DNA of 64,000 bases, from positions 1 through 64,000 of the forward strand of contig NZ_MBEJ01000069.1 in the NCBI RefSeq assembly GCF_001953975.1, written 5' to 3'. The DNA comes from Mycobacterium sp. NS-7484. GTDB lineage: Bacteria; Actinomycetota; Actinomycetes; Mycobacteriales; Mycobacteriaceae. A program made the translations under genes and the position numbers. Position 1 is the stretch's first letter, and every line of letters starts with the position of its first letter. Below the pieces are notes generated by a model. The model ran no database searches and had not been told where the DNA came from. It worked only from the letters and a program-made list of their open reading frames with translations. Positions 38,502 to 47,446 of this stretch are shown here, one piece after another.

Positions 38502-38575
38502 TGGGGCGGGCGGGGCTCGAACCCGCGACCAATGGATTATGAGTCCACGGCTCTAACCGACTGAGCTACCGCCCC
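38502..38575 (-). tRNA. tRNA-Met (anticodon CAT)
   Basis: The reverse strand folds into a complete cloverleaf. The acceptor is GGGGCGG paired with CCGCCCC, the D arm contains AGCTCAGTCGGTTAGAGC, the anticodon loop is CTCATAA (CAT), and the T arm is GCGGG-TTCGAGC-CCCGC. Discriminator A; CCA is not encoded. CAT could also mark a lysidine-modified tRNA-Ile, but the body fits elongator methionine. Confidence 0.9.
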
Positions 38576-38657
38576 CGGGCGCGTCTGCGCGGCAATATGG
38601 TCCCACACGCACGCCGCGCACCTGCCAATGAGGGGTTGTGGACCCGCCGCCCGCGGT

Positions 38658-38663
38658 TACGCT
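38658..38663 (+). promoter_or_regulatory. Candidate -10 element (TACGCT), leaderless spacing
   Basis: TACGCT, six bases, then the ATG at 38670. Confidence 0.5.
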
Positions 38664-38669
38664 CACCGC

Positions 38670-39050
38670 ATGGTCCGCTTTCTGCTGCGTATCGCGATCT
38701 TCCTGGGCTCATCGGCTGTCGGCCTGCTGGTCGCGGCGTGGCTGGTCCCCGGTGTCTCGGTGTCGGCGTGGGGGTTCATCACCGCGGTGGTGATCTTCTC
38801 CGTGGCCCAGGCGGTCCTGTCCCCGTTCTTTCTCAAGATGGCCACCCGCTACGCGTCAGCGTTCCTCGGTGGCATCGGGCTGGTCTCCACCATGGTTGCG
38901 CTGATCCTGGCCTCGGTGTTCACCCACGGGCTCAGCATCCGCGGCCTCGGCTCGTGGATCGCGGCGACGGTGGTGGTGTGGCTGGTGACGGCGGTGGCCA
39001 CGGTGGTATTGCCGGCGCTGCTGCTCAAGAAGAAGGTCGCCTCGACGTAA
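38670..39050 (+). CDS. Four-helix membrane protein, phage-holin superfamily IV type
   Basis: A 126-residue integral membrane protein with four hydrophobic helices (starting FLLRIAIFLGSSAVGLLVAA) and a short lysine tail. It matches the mycobacterial 4-TMS holin-like family (Phage_holin_4_2), which is chromosomal and not evidence of a prophage. ATG 38670 is supported by leaderless -10 spacing. It lies 17 bp before the aldolase gene in the same orientation. Confidence 0.75.
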   Translation: MVRFLLRIAIFLGSSAVGLLVAAWLVPGVSVSAWGFITAVVIFSVAQAVLSPFFLKMATRYASAFLGGIGLVSTMVALILASVFTHGLSIRGLGSWIAATVVVWLVTAVATVVLPALLLKKKVAST

Positions 39051-39067
39051 CGCTCGCCGGTGGGATC

Positions 39068-40108
39068 ATGGCGGACGTGCACTCTCACGCGTTCGCCTCC
39101 GACAACGCCGCCCCCGCACATCCGAAGATGATCGACGCGATCGCCGCGGCCAACGCCGGCGCCGTCGCCTCCTACGGCAATGATCCCGCCACCCGACGCG
39201 CCGTCGACGCCATCAAGGCCGCCTTCGACTGCCCCGACGCCGAGGTGCTGTTCGCGCTCACCGGCACCGCGGCCAACGTCATCGCGCTGGCCGCAGCGGT
39301 GCGGCCGTGGCAGGAGATCCTGTGCAGCGACGTCGCACATTCGCTCGTGGACGAGGCCGGCGGCCCGGTTCGGCTCTCCGGCGCCCCGCTGACCAAGCTG
39401 CCCAGCGACAACGGTCTGATCGACCCGGCCGTGCTCGACACCGCGGTCACTCGGCGCGGGCCGGTGCACCACTCCCAGCCGCGCATCGTCACCATCACCC
39501 AGTCCACCGAGAACGGGCGGGTCTGGACTCCGCAGGCGATCAAAGACTTCGTCGACCACGCGCATGACCTCGATCTGCTTGTCCACGTCGACGGCTCCCG
39601 CCTCGCCAACGCCATTGCCGCACTGCAGATCTCACCACCGGAGGCGATCGCCGATGCCGACATCGTCACCATCGGCGGCACCAAGAACGGCATGCTGATG
39701 GGTGATGCGATCCTGGTGCGCCGCCCCGAGCTGTTCGAGGGAATCCGCTTCGTGCACAAGCAGATCGGTCATCTGGCCAGCAAGCAGCGGTTTGTGGCGG
39801 CCCAGTTCGAGGCGATGTTGGACGACGGATTGTGGCTGCAGACCGCTGCCCACGCCAACCGGATGGCCGCTCGGCTCAGTGTGGGCCTGGAAGCCCTGGA
39901 GCTAAAGCTGGCCTGCCCCACCGAGGCCGACGAGGTGTTCGTCGACCTCGACCCGGTGGCCTACGCCGCGGTGTCGGCGCACTATGCCGTGCACCGGCCC
40001 GACCCGCAGCGGCCCACGGTGCGGTTCGTGTGCTCGTGGGCGACCACCGAGTCCGAGGTCGACGATGCGCTGAGACTTTTGACGTCGGTTTCCACGACTG
40101 GGTCGTAG
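39068..40108 (+). CDS. Low-specificity L-threonine aldolase family protein
   Basis: A 346-residue fold-type I PLP enzyme. FASDNAAPAHPKMI is the family N-terminus, HVDGSRLANA holds the PLP-ring aspartate, and TIGGTKNGM holds the Schiff-base lysine. It would cleave L-threonine/allo-threonine or related beta-hydroxy amino acids to glycine and an aldehyde. It follows the membrane protein by 17 bp, probably cotranscribed. The ATG at 39068 is chosen over upstream in-frame sequence, which overlaps the membrane protein. Confidence 0.85.
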   Translation: MADVHSHAFASDNAAPAHPKMIDAIAAANAGAVASYGNDPATRRAVDAIKAAFDCPDAEVLFALTGTAANVIALAAAVRPWQEILCSDVAHSLVDEAGGPVRLSGAPLTKLPSDNGLIDPAVLDTAVTRRGPVHHSQPRIVTITQSTENGRVWTPQAIKDFVDHAHDLDLLVHVDGSRLANAIAALQISPPEAIADADIVTIGGTKNGMLMGDAILVRRPELFEGIRFVHKQIGHLASKQRFVAAQFEAMLDDGLWLQTAAHANRMAARLSVGLEALELKLACPTEADEVFVDLDPVAYAAVSAHYAVHRPDPQRPTVRFVCSWATTESEVDDALRLLTSVSTTGS

Positions 40109-40159
40109 ATCGGCCGCGCGCGCCGCCCTGACGTGGAAAACGGCGAAACCGTACAAGCG

Positions 40160-40993
40160 TCAGCTGTAGACCGGCTGCCCGTCGGCGCCCAACCGGTACT
40201 GTTCGGTGCCCTCGTCGACATGGGCCTCGTCGACACCGAGTGCGACAGCCACTTTGTTGCAGGCGTTGCGCATGACGTCAAGGGTCAACTCAACGGCCTC
40301 TTCCTGCGAAAAGTGTTGCCGTAGTTCAGTACCGGGCACCTGGGCTGGAGTCCAGATCAGCGCGTCGACGTAGCGCAGGGCCGCCTTGTGCCGCTCCGAC
40401 AGATTCGATTGCTCAAAGTGGTCGATGCTGTCGTAGTCCGACTCGGTGGCGCCGGCCTCCAATGCGGCGACCTCCCGCAACGATTTGCACAGCCGGCAAT
40501 TGTGTTGGCGAGCCCCGCGCAGCCGCACGATCTCGGAGGTCACCGGGTCAAGCGCACGCATCCGGCCCACCGCGGGCACAAATGAGTCCAGCACGTAGTC
40601 GGGCGGGTTGGTGTCGTGGTCCCACGCCACGGGGCCGGTGGGCCAGTCCACCCCCAACGCCGCCAATCCGGCACGCACCCGCGGCACGAAATCGGCGATG
40701 TAGATGAGCGTCGACACCGTGAAGACGTCGGCGCCGAGCAGATCCGAGAACGCGGCCCGCTGCGCGGCGTTGATGGCGCTGACGTCGATGCTGAATTGCT
40801 CGGCGAACTCGGTCACCATCGGGTCGACGGCTCCGCCCCCGGTCTCGGCCGGTAGCGGCGGCAACCCCAGCGTCGAGGCACACACTTCCCGCACCGCGGC
40901 GTTGATATCGGCCAACCGTGGTGGCGATACCGCGACCAGGTGCATCAATTCCCTGAGCAGATCGGCAGACACACCGGCAGTATCCAACACCAC
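40160..40993 (-). CDS. AhpD/carboxymuconolactone decarboxylase-family protein
   Basis: A 277-residue protein whose C-terminal half is an AhpD-like all-helical domain with the redox pair in HNCRLCKS (CxxC) and a downstream helix RNACNKVAVALG. Such proteins act as alkylhydroperoxidases or disulfide reductants. The N-terminal half (about 1-120) looks like a second, degenerate AhpD-like repeat without cysteines. The GTG 40993 start is uncertain; no clear ribosome site is seen. Confidence 0.75.
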   Translation of the reverse strand: MVLDTAGVSADLLRELMHLVAVSPPRLADINAAVREVCASTLGLPPLPAETGGGAVDPMVTEFAEQFSIDVSAINAAQRAAFSDLLGADVFTVSTLIYIADFVPRVRAGLAALGVDWPTGPVAWDHDTNPPDYVLDSFVPAVGRMRALDPVTSEIVRLRGARQHNCRLCKSLREVAALEAGATESDYDSIDHFEQSNLSERHKAALRYVDALIWTPAQVPGTELRQHFSQEEAVELTLDVMRNACNKVAVALGVDEAHVDEGTEQYRLGADGQPVYS

Positions 40994-41011
40994 CGGCGCC
41001 GATGGGCAGGT

Positions 41012-41710
41012 TTATCGGCCCGCAGCGTTTCGCCGGCGTCGACGTTCCCACGGCCACGTCATCAGCGCCCACACCCCCGCCACCAAAGTGCTGGCCACCA
41101 GGACATAGACCGGCCATGGCCCCATCAGGTCGAGCAACGAGGCGGTGGCGGGTTTGGCATTGAGGAATCCGTAGTTTGTGCCCGCAACACCGTTGAACGT
41201 CATGGTGACCGCCGCCCATATCGCGGTCACCAGCACCACAAGCCGGTAACTGCGCCAGGTGGGCCGCATCCCGCGGCCCCAGGTGAGATAGATCGCCGCC
41301 CAGACCACGAGCAGGTGGATCGACCAGAACGCCAGGTATTCGTAGTGCGGGAAATCGGGGCTCTTCAGTACCGGTGAGATCAGCGCCTGCGTGCTCAACA
41401 CCAGGCCCCAGTAATAGGTGAGCACGAAAGCCCATTGCCGTTGCGACCACAGCGCATACGCGCCGGCGACGGTCGCCAGATCGGTCAATCGCAGCGGTAC
41501 CGACCGCTCGATCGACGGCGGGGTGAGGGTGTACACCAACATCGCGAGGTAGATCGCGGCCGTCAGCCCGCCGAGAATACGGCCCAACACTCGCGATTGG
41601 TGCTCGGTCTGGCGGCGCCCCACCCAGACCAACAGCACCGCACCGACGACAAACACGGCGATCGCGGCCCAGTGCGACGGGCCGTACACCGTGAATTGCC
41701 GGTGAATCAC
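41012..41710 (-). CDS. TIGR02206-family (YwaF-like) integral membrane protein
   Basis: A 232-residue protein with about six to seven hydrophobic helices. Family blocks include LRLTDLATVAGAYAL, YYWGLVLSTQALISP and FWSIHLLVVWAAIYL. GTG 41710 begins VIHRQFTVYGPSHW, the normal N-terminus. It sits 8 bp downstream of the TldE-like gene and 18 bp before the AhpD-like gene, so these minus-strand genes may be one transcript. Function unknown. Confidence 0.75.
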   Translation of the reverse strand: MIHRQFTVYGPSHWAAIAVFVVGAVLLVWVGRRQTEHQSRVLGRILGGLTAAIYLAMLVYTLTPPSIERSVPLRLTDLATVAGAYALWSQRQWAFVLTYYWGLVLSTQALISPVLKSPDFPHYEYLAFWSIHLLVVWAAIYLTWGRGMRPTWRSYRLVVLVTAIWAAVTMTFNGVAGTNYGFLNAKPATASLLDLMGPWPVYVLVASTLVAGVWALMTWPWERRRRRNAAGR

Positions 41711-41718
41711 CGTCTACC

Positions 41719-43080
41719 TCATTGTGCTTGGCTCACCGAGGACATGTGGAAATCCGGGATCCGCAACGTCGGCATCGATGCGCGGGTGGCCCAGTCGCCC
41801 CACTCCCGCGGCAGCGTGATCTCGCTGACGCCGGCCTCGGTGGCCCGCCGCAAAAGATCCAGCGGGCTCTCGTTGAACCGGAAGTTGTTCACCGCAGCGC
41901 TCACCTCACCGTCCTCGATCAGGTACACCCCGTCCCGGGTGAGCCCGGTCAACAGCAGCACAGTCGGGTCGACCTCGCGGATGTACCACAGCGTGGTCAG
42001 CAACAGCCCCCGCTCGGTGCCGGCAATCATGTCGGCCAGTTCAGTTGTGCCACCGGTCATCAGCAGATTGTCGGCGGGCACGGCGACCGGCGCGCCGTAT
42101 TCGGCGGCCACGGCCCGCGGATAGGCCAAGGCGTTGACCGTCCCGTCTCGGATCCAGTCCACCCGGTCGATGTCCATACCGTTGTCGAAGATCGACACCC
42201 GCTCCGAGGAACTGGGGACGGCGATAAACGGCTGGCAGGCCAGCGCATCGGCGAACGGGTCGGAGTACAACGTCAGCCCCAGATCGGTGAGCTTCTCCCC
42301 CACCCGGGTTCCGCCGGGCGCCGACAGTGCGGTGCGTCCTTCCTGGGCTCCGCGGCCGTCCATGGTCCAGGCCAGGTAGATCATCATGTCGGCCACCGTC
42401 GAGGGCGGCATCAGCGTCTCATAGCGGCCGGCGGGCAGCTCGACGCTCCGCTGCGCCCACCCCAACCTCAGCGACAACTCCTCGAGCAATGAATCGACCT
42501 GCACCCCAACGAAATCCGGGGTGCTCACCCCGGCCCAGGCGCTGGCACCGTTGCGCTTGGCATTGATCTCCACCGACCCGGTGGGCTGGGTGTAGCGCCG
42601 GCGGAGACCCGACGAGGTGGCCACGAACGTGGTCTCCATGATGTGGCGGGCGTATCCGTAGAGCTGGTCAGAGCCGGCGAAACCCTTGGCCAGGTCGTCG
42701 GCGATACCGGTGAACACCCGTGCCCCGGTATCGGCCACGGGGGCATCCCAGTCGGCGGGAACACCGGTGCCCGGCAGCGGTGGTGCGGCGTCGCGCGCTT
42801 CCGGTGAGGCGGCGGCGGCGCGCTGCGCGGCGGCCACCAGCTCGGGGATCACGGCCGGATCCACCTCGGTCGATCGAACCGACCCGACGTGCGCCTTGTC
42901 ACCGCGGCGCAGGATCGAGATCACCGTGGTGGTGCGGCTGACCGTCTCACCGTTGGTGGTCATCGAGTTGCCGGCCCACCGCAGTGACGCGTCGGCCCGG
43001 TCGGTCACCAGAACCATGGTCTCCAGGCCGGGATCGGCTGCAGCCAAAGCGATCTCGACAACCTGCTGTGCGCCGATCAT
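41719..43080 (-). CDS. TldE/PmbA-family metalloprotease subunit (Rv2314c-like)
   Basis: A 453-residue TldE-like subunit. It lacks the HExxxH zinc motif and carries the family C-terminal barrel (LLTTLWYIREVDPTVLLLTG; GVYLIEDGEVSAAVNNFRF, as separate blocks). TldD/TldE heterodimers digest unfolded peptides and mature modified peptides such as microcin B17. ATG 43080 overlaps the tldD stop (ATGA), supporting heterodimer stoichiometry. Confidence 0.88.
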   Translation of the reverse strand: MIGAQQVVEIALAAADPGLETMVLVTDRADASLRWAGNSMTTNGETVSRTTTVISILRRGDKAHVGSVRSTEVDPAVIPELVAAAQRAAAASPEARDAAPPLPGTGVPADWDAPVADTGARVFTGIADDLAKGFAGSDQLYGYARHIMETTFVATSSGLRRRYTQPTGSVEINAKRNGASAWAGVSTPDFVGVQVDSLLEELSLRLGWAQRSVELPAGRYETLMPPSTVADMMIYLAWTMDGRGAQEGRTALSAPGGTRVGEKLTDLGLTLYSDPFADALACQPFIAVPSSSERVSIFDNGMDIDRVDWIRDGTVNALAYPRAVAAEYGAPVAVPADNLLMTGGTTELADMIAGTERGLLLTTLWYIREVDPTVLLLTGLTRDGVYLIEDGEVSAAVNNFRFNESPLDLLRRATEAGVSEITLPREWGDWATRASMPTLRIPDFHMSSVSQAQ

Positions 43081-44594
43081 CGGCCGCCCTCCGCCCGGGT
43101 GTTGAGGATGTTGATGCCGCGGAACAACGCGCTCGGGCAACCGTGACTGACCGGCGCCACCTGTCCGGGTTGGGCCTTGCCGCAGTTGAACGCCCCACCG
43201 AGGCGCCAGGTGGACGGTCCGCCGACGGCTTCCATCGCGCCCCAGAAGTCGGTGGTGGTGGCCTGGTAGGCCACGTCACGCAGCTGCCCGTCCAGACGCC
43301 CGTCGCGGATCCGGTAGAACCGCTGCCCGGTGAACTGGAAGTTGTACCGTTGCATGTCGATCGACCACGACTTGTCACCGACGATGTAGATGCCGTCGCT
43401 CACGCGTGAGATCAGGTCCTGCGTGCTGACGTCCTCCGGTCCGGGCTGCAGCGACACATTGGCCATCCGTTGGATCGGAACATGGTGGGGCGAGTCGGCA
43501 TACGAACAGCCGTTGGAACGGGGCTGCCCGAGCCGGGGCGCGAACACCCGGTCCAGTTGATAGCCGACGAAGACGCCGTCGCGCACCAGGTCCCAACTCT
43601 GAGCCCGCACGCCCTCATCGTCGAACCCCACTGTGGCCAAGCCGAATTCCACCGTGCGGTCGGCGGTCACGTTCATCACCGGCGAGCCGTAACGCATGGT
43701 GCCGAGCTTGTCCGGGGTGGCAAACGAGGTCCCGGCATAGGCCGCCTCGTACCCGATCGCCCGGTCGTATTCGGTGGCGTGGCCGATCGATTCGTGGATG
43801 GTCAGCCACAAATTGGACGGGTCGATCACCACGTCGTAGGCGCCGGCGACCACCGACGGCGCCTTGACCTTCTCGGCCAGCAGCGTTGGCAGCTCGGCCA
43901 ATTCGGAGGTCCAATCCCACACGTCGTCACCGGCCAGCGCTTCCCAGCCCCGGGCGGTCGGTGGGGCCAGAGTGCGCATCGTCTCGAAGGAGCCGGCAGC
44001 GGAGTCGACGGCGACGGCCTCCATCGTCGGCATCACCCGCACCCGCTGCTGGGTGATCGTCGATCCGAAGGTGTCGGCGTAGAACGCCTGTTCCTTGACG
44101 GCGTGTAGCCCAGCCGACACATGGTCGATGCCGTCGGCAGCCAGCAGCCGCCCGGAGTACTCGCCGAGCAACGCGATCTTGTCCGAGGTCGGCACCGCGA
44201 ACGGGTCGGTGCGGTAGTCGGACACCCAGCTCACGTCGGTGTAGACCGGTTCAGCGGCCAGCTCGATGCGTTCGGCGTTCAGGGGCGCCAGGGTGGTGGC
44301 CACCTGCACGGCCCGTCGGGCGGTCTGCGCGGCCACGTCGGCGGCCAGTTCGGCGTGCGAGGCGAACCCCCACGCGCCGTCCACGATCACCCGCACCGCC
44401 AGGCCGATCTCCCGGTTGAGAACCGAGGTCTCCAACTCGCCGTCGCGCAGCTGGACGATCTCGGTGGTAATGCGGTGAATCCGCAGGTCGGCATAGCTGG
44501 CACCAGCGGCGCCGGCCACGGCCAGCGCCGCGTCGGCCAACTCCAACCGGGGCAGCTCCAGGAAATCGGCGTCCACGTGTCGTCGAGCTGTCAC
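43077..44594 (-). CDS. TldD-family metalloprotease subunit (Rv2315c-like)
   Basis: A 505-residue catalytic TldD-like subunit with the zinc-binding HESIGHATEYDRA motif (HExxxH) and the family end TDFWGAMEAVGGPSTW followed by CGKAQPGQ. GTG 44594 is preferred because GGGAA lies upstream; the longer in-frame ATG would overlap the divergent sulfatase. Works with the overlapping TldE. No modified-peptide precursor is visible nearby, so the substrate is unknown. Confidence 0.88.
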   Translation of the reverse strand: MTARRHVDADFLELPRLELADAALAVAGAAGASYADLRIHRITTEIVQLRDGELETSVLNREIGLAVRVIVDGAWGFASHAELAADVAAQTARRAVQVATTLAPLNAERIELAAEPVYTDVSWVSDYRTDPFAVPTSDKIALLGEYSGRLLAADGIDHVSAGLHAVKEQAFYADTFGSTITQQRVRVMPTMEAVAVDSAAGSFETMRTLAPPTARGWEALAGDDVWDWTSELAELPTLLAEKVKAPSVVAGAYDVVIDPSNLWLTIHESIGHATEYDRAIGYEAAYAGTSFATPDKLGTMRYGSPVMNVTADRTVEFGLATVGFDDEGVRAQSWDLVRDGVFVGYQLDRVFAPRLGQPRSNGCSYADSPHHVPIQRMANVSLQPGPEDVSTQDLISRVSDGIYIVGDKSWSIDMQRYNFQFTGQRFYRIRDGRLDGQLRDVAYQATTTDFWGAMEAVGGPSTWRLGGAFNCGKAQPGQVAPVSHGCPSALFRGINILNTRAEGGR

Positions 44595-44634
44595 GGTTTC
44601 CCACAGTAAACGGTGCGCTCTCAGCATGACCTCA

Positions 44635-44640
44635 TACGCT
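44635..44640 (+). promoter_or_regulatory. Candidate -10 element (TACGCT), leaderless spacing
   Basis: TACGCT, six bases, then the ATG at 44647; it favours that ATG over the one at 44626. Confidence 0.5.
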
Positions 44641-44646
44641 GACCGG

Positions 44647-46314
44647 ATGGCAGAGCTCAGCAGACGGGCCGTCCTGGGCGGCGCGGCGGCCGTGGCCGGT
44701 GCGGCCGCGGTGGGTTTCGGCGGGTACGAATTGCTCGCGAGGCGCAGCCCCGGGACAGCCGGACAACCCAACATCCTCGTCGTCATCGTGGATCAGATGC
44801 GGGCACCGCAGTGGTTTCCCGATACTCAACAACTCGGCGCGCTGCTGCCGAACCTCGAGCGCCTCCGAATCCGCAGCACGTCGTTCGGCTCGCACTACAC
44901 CGCCTCGAACATGTGCACGCCGTCGCGCGGCGTGATGACCACCGGGCTGTACTCCCACCAGACCGGCTGTCTGTACACCGGTGAGGGGCCCACCGAGTCG
45001 ACGCTGGCCGTGCGATTTCCGACCTGGGGGACGATGCTGCGCGACGCCGGCTACCGCACCTGGTGGTGGGGCAAATGGCACCTGGGCAGTGCGGCCGACA
45101 ACACCCCCGACGGGCTGGACGTCCACGGGTTCTCCGGCGGTACGTACCCGTCGCCCAACGGTGCACCCAACCAGGGCTTGCAGCAGGACCCGTCGATCGT
45201 CGACCAGTTCGCCGGATGGTTCGACGCGCACGCCACCGACGGGCCATGGTGCACGACGGTGTCGCTGGTCAACCCGCATGACATCTGTTGGTGGCCGAAA
45301 AACCCACTGCCGGAAGATGTTCCCCACCGTTTCACGGCAAAGCCGGTCAACTTCGAGTCCGCCGAAGATTTACGGCGACGAGGTAAACCCCAGTTGCAGA
45401 TCGATTACATGAACTTCATGTCACCGCTGATGACCGGTGCGATGGACTACACCGGCCCTGAGGCCGAGGCGCAGTGGGCACGGTGTCTGGACATGTATCT
45501 GTGGTTGCAGCAACAGGTGGACGCCCAGATCGGTCGGGTGCTCGACATCCTGTCCGCCAGGCCAGAGGTCGATGACAACACCGTCGTGGTGTTCACCTCT
45601 GACCACGGCGAATACGCCGGCTCGCACGGACTTCGCGGTAAGGGCGCGGCGGTCTACGAGGAGAGCATCCGGGTGCCGCTCTATATCCGGGATCCGTTCG
45701 GGCACCTCACCCCCAGCGCGGGCGAAACCCGGACGCAGCTCACGTCCACTGCCGACCTGGCACCGCTGTTGCTGACGATCGCCCACGGTGGCGCGGGGTG
45801 GCGCTCCGATTCTCGCTACACCTACCTGGCCGGTCGCGCCGATGTCGCCGCCATCGCCGCCGACGCGGGTGCGCCCGGCCGGCCCTGGATCGCACACGCC
45901 ACCGACGACATGTCGGTGGAGGAGATGGCCGCGTTGATGAAGTCCCCGCTGGCACAGAAGTTTTTCGGACCCACCGGATCTCCGACGAACATCCCGACGT
46001 CGGCGCCCAGCCACATCGTGGCCGTCCGCACCCCCGAGGCCAAGCTCGGCATGTACACGTACTGGAAGTCCGGCTCCATGGACATCGACACCTCCCGACC
46101 GCGCCATCACGAGCTCTACGACTACACAACCGATTCCGGCATCCAGGAACTGGACAATCTGGCCGGCCGCAGCGCCAAGCAGGCCGAGCTGCAGGCCCTG
46201 CTCGACAACGAGGTGCTGCCCGAGCTGCGGGCACCGTTGCCCGATTTTCTCGATGAGGCGCAGGAGCAGGGGTTGGCGAATATGAGGGAGCTCGCGGAGT
46301 TGCGCGGAGGCTGA
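44647..46314 (+). CDS. Tat-exported Cys-type sulfatase
   Basis: A 555-residue sulfatase. The N-terminus has a twin-arginine signal (ELSRRAVLGGAAAVAGAAAV). The formylglycine motif is C90-TPSR, metal aspartates are in VIVDQM and TSDHGE, and GKWHLG carries family lysine/histidine residues. Cys-type enzymes need oxidation of the cysteine by a formylglycine-generating enzyme, presumably in the cytosol before Tat export. No such gene is in the window. The sulfated substrate is unknown. ATG 44647 is chosen by leaderless promoter spacing. The stop lies in a 26-bp tandem repeat. Confidence 0.85.
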   Translation: MAELSRRAVLGGAAAVAGAAAVGFGGYELLARRSPGTAGQPNILVVIVDQMRAPQWFPDTQQLGALLPNLERLRIRSTSFGSHYTASNMCTPSRGVMTTGLYSHQTGCLYTGEGPTESTLAVRFPTWGTMLRDAGYRTWWWGKWHLGSAADNTPDGLDVHGFSGGTYPSPNGAPNQGLQQDPSIVDQFAGWFDAHATDGPWCTTVSLVNPHDICWWPKNPLPEDVPHRFTAKPVNFESAEDLRRRGKPQLQIDYMNFMSPLMTGAMDYTGPEAEAQWARCLDMYLWLQQQVDAQIGRVLDILSARPEVDDNTVVVFTSDHGEYAGSHGLRGKGAAVYEESIRVPLYIRDPFGHLTPSAGETRTQLTSTADLAPLLLTIAHGGAGWRSDSRYTYLAGRADVAAIAADAGAPGRPWIAHATDDMSVEEMAALMKSPLAQKFFGPTGSPTNIPTSAPSHIVAVRTPEAKLGMYTYWKSGSMDIDTSRPRHHELYDYTTDSGIQELDNLAGRSAKQAELQALLDNEVLPELRAPLPDFLDEAQEQGLANMRELAELRGG

Positions 46315-46397
46315 GCCGACAAATCCAGCACGGAGGCTGAGCCGACAAATCGGACACGGAGGCTGAGCCGACAAATCCAGCACGGAGGCTGAGCCGA
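46305..46397 (+). repeat. 26-bp tandem repeat, about 3.6 copies
   Basis: Units start at 46305, 46331, 46357 and 46383 (partial). Units 1 and 3 are identical and unit 2 differs in four bases near its end. Each unit starts CGGAGGCTGAGCCGACAAAT. The first unit contains the sulfatase stop codon. Confidence 0.9.
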
Positions 46398-46437
46398 GTG
46401 AGCCGACCAAAACGCCTCCCGGCGGCGCCTGAACTAC

Positions 46438-46443
46438 TACCTT
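46438..46443 (+). promoter_or_regulatory. Candidate -10 element (TACCTT), leaderless spacing
   Basis: TACCTT, seven bases, then the ATG at 46451. Confidence 0.45.
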
Positions 46444-46450
46444 TGCCGCC

Positions 46451-47437
46451 ATGCGCGTATTGGTCACCGGGGGAACCGGATTTGTGGGTGGTTGGAGCGC
46501 AAAAGCAATCGCTGATGCGGGCCATTCCGTCCGGTTTCTGGTCCGCAACCCTGACCGGCTGCACACGAGCGTCGCCAGACTGGGGGTCGATGTCTCCGAT
46601 TTCGCCGTGGGCGACATCACCGATCGGGATTCGACGCTGCAGGCGATGCAGGGGTGTGATGCCGTCCTGCACAGCGCGGCCTTGGTCGCCACCGATCCGA
46701 GTCAGAGCGCACAGATGTTGGCCACCAACATGGATGGCGCCCAGAACGTACTCGGCGGTGCCGCCAAGCTGGGGCTCGATCCGATCATCCACGTGTCGAG
46801 TTTCACCGCGCTGTTCCATCCCGGACTCAAGACGCTGAACGCCGACCTGCCGGTGGTGGGTGGGACCGACGGGTATGGGCAGTCCAAGGCACAGGTCGAG
46901 ATCTACGCGCGCGGAATGCAGGACGGCGGTGCACCGGTGAACATCACCTACCCCGGCATGGTGCTCGGACCGCCGGTCGGCGACCAGTTCGGTGAGGCCG
47001 GCGAGGGGGTGGCCGCCGCACTGCAACTCGGCGGCATTCCCGGGCGCAGCGCCGCCTGGACCATCGTCGACGTGCGTGACCTCGCCGACCTGCACGTCGC
47101 GCTGCTCGAACCCGGACGCGGACCGCGCCGCTACATGGCCGGCGGAAAGCGGGTGGTGGTCAGTGAATTGGCAAGCCTGCTCGCCGATGTCGGCAAGAAG
47201 CGCATGCTCACCGTTCCGGTACCCGATACGGCGCTGCGGATGGCCGGTCAGGTGCTCGACCGTCTCGGCCCGTTCCTGCCGTTCGAGATACCGATCACCG
47301 AGGCCGGAATGCAGTACTACACCCAGATGCCCGAGTCCGACGATTCACCCAGCGAACGGGAACTGGGTATCTCCTACCGCGATTCCCGAACCACCCTGGC
47401 CGATACGGTCGCCGGGTTTCGGCAACTCGACCGCTGA
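46451..47437 (+). CDS. NAD-dependent epimerase/dehydratase (extended SDR)
   Basis: A 328-residue extended SDR. The cofactor motif is TGGTGFVGGW, the catalytic serine is in HVSSFTALF, and the Tyr/Lys pair is in YGQSKAQVE. The family includes nucleoside-diphosphate-sugar epimerases, dihydroflavonol reductases and sterol dehydrogenases; nothing here fixes the substrate. ATG 46451 fits a leaderless -10 element. It converges on the cutinase gene with 9 bp between stops. Confidence 0.85.
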   Translation: MRVLVTGGTGFVGGWSAKAIADAGHSVRFLVRNPDRLHTSVARLGVDVSDFAVGDITDRDSTLQAMQGCDAVLHSAALVATDPSQSAQMLATNMDGAQNVLGGAAKLGLDPIIHVSSFTALFHPGLKTLNADLPVVGGTDGYGQSKAQVEIYARGMQDGGAPVNITYPGMVLGPPVGDQFGEAGEGVAAALQLGGIPGRSAAWTIVDVRDLADLHVALLEPGRGPRRYMAGGKRVVVSELASLLADVGKKRMLTVPVPDTALRMAGQVLDRLGPFLPFEIPITEAGMQYYTQMPESDDSPSERELGISYRDSRTTLADTVAGFRQLDR

Positions 47438-47446
47438 AGGGGCGGG

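Noticed and set aside
38670-39050. Holin-like gene as sign of a prophage
   Set aside because: This four-helix family is chromosomal in mycobacteria and no phage genes are nearby.
46305-46397. CRISPR-like repeat array
   Set aside because: Direct tandem copies with no unique spacers and fewer than four units.
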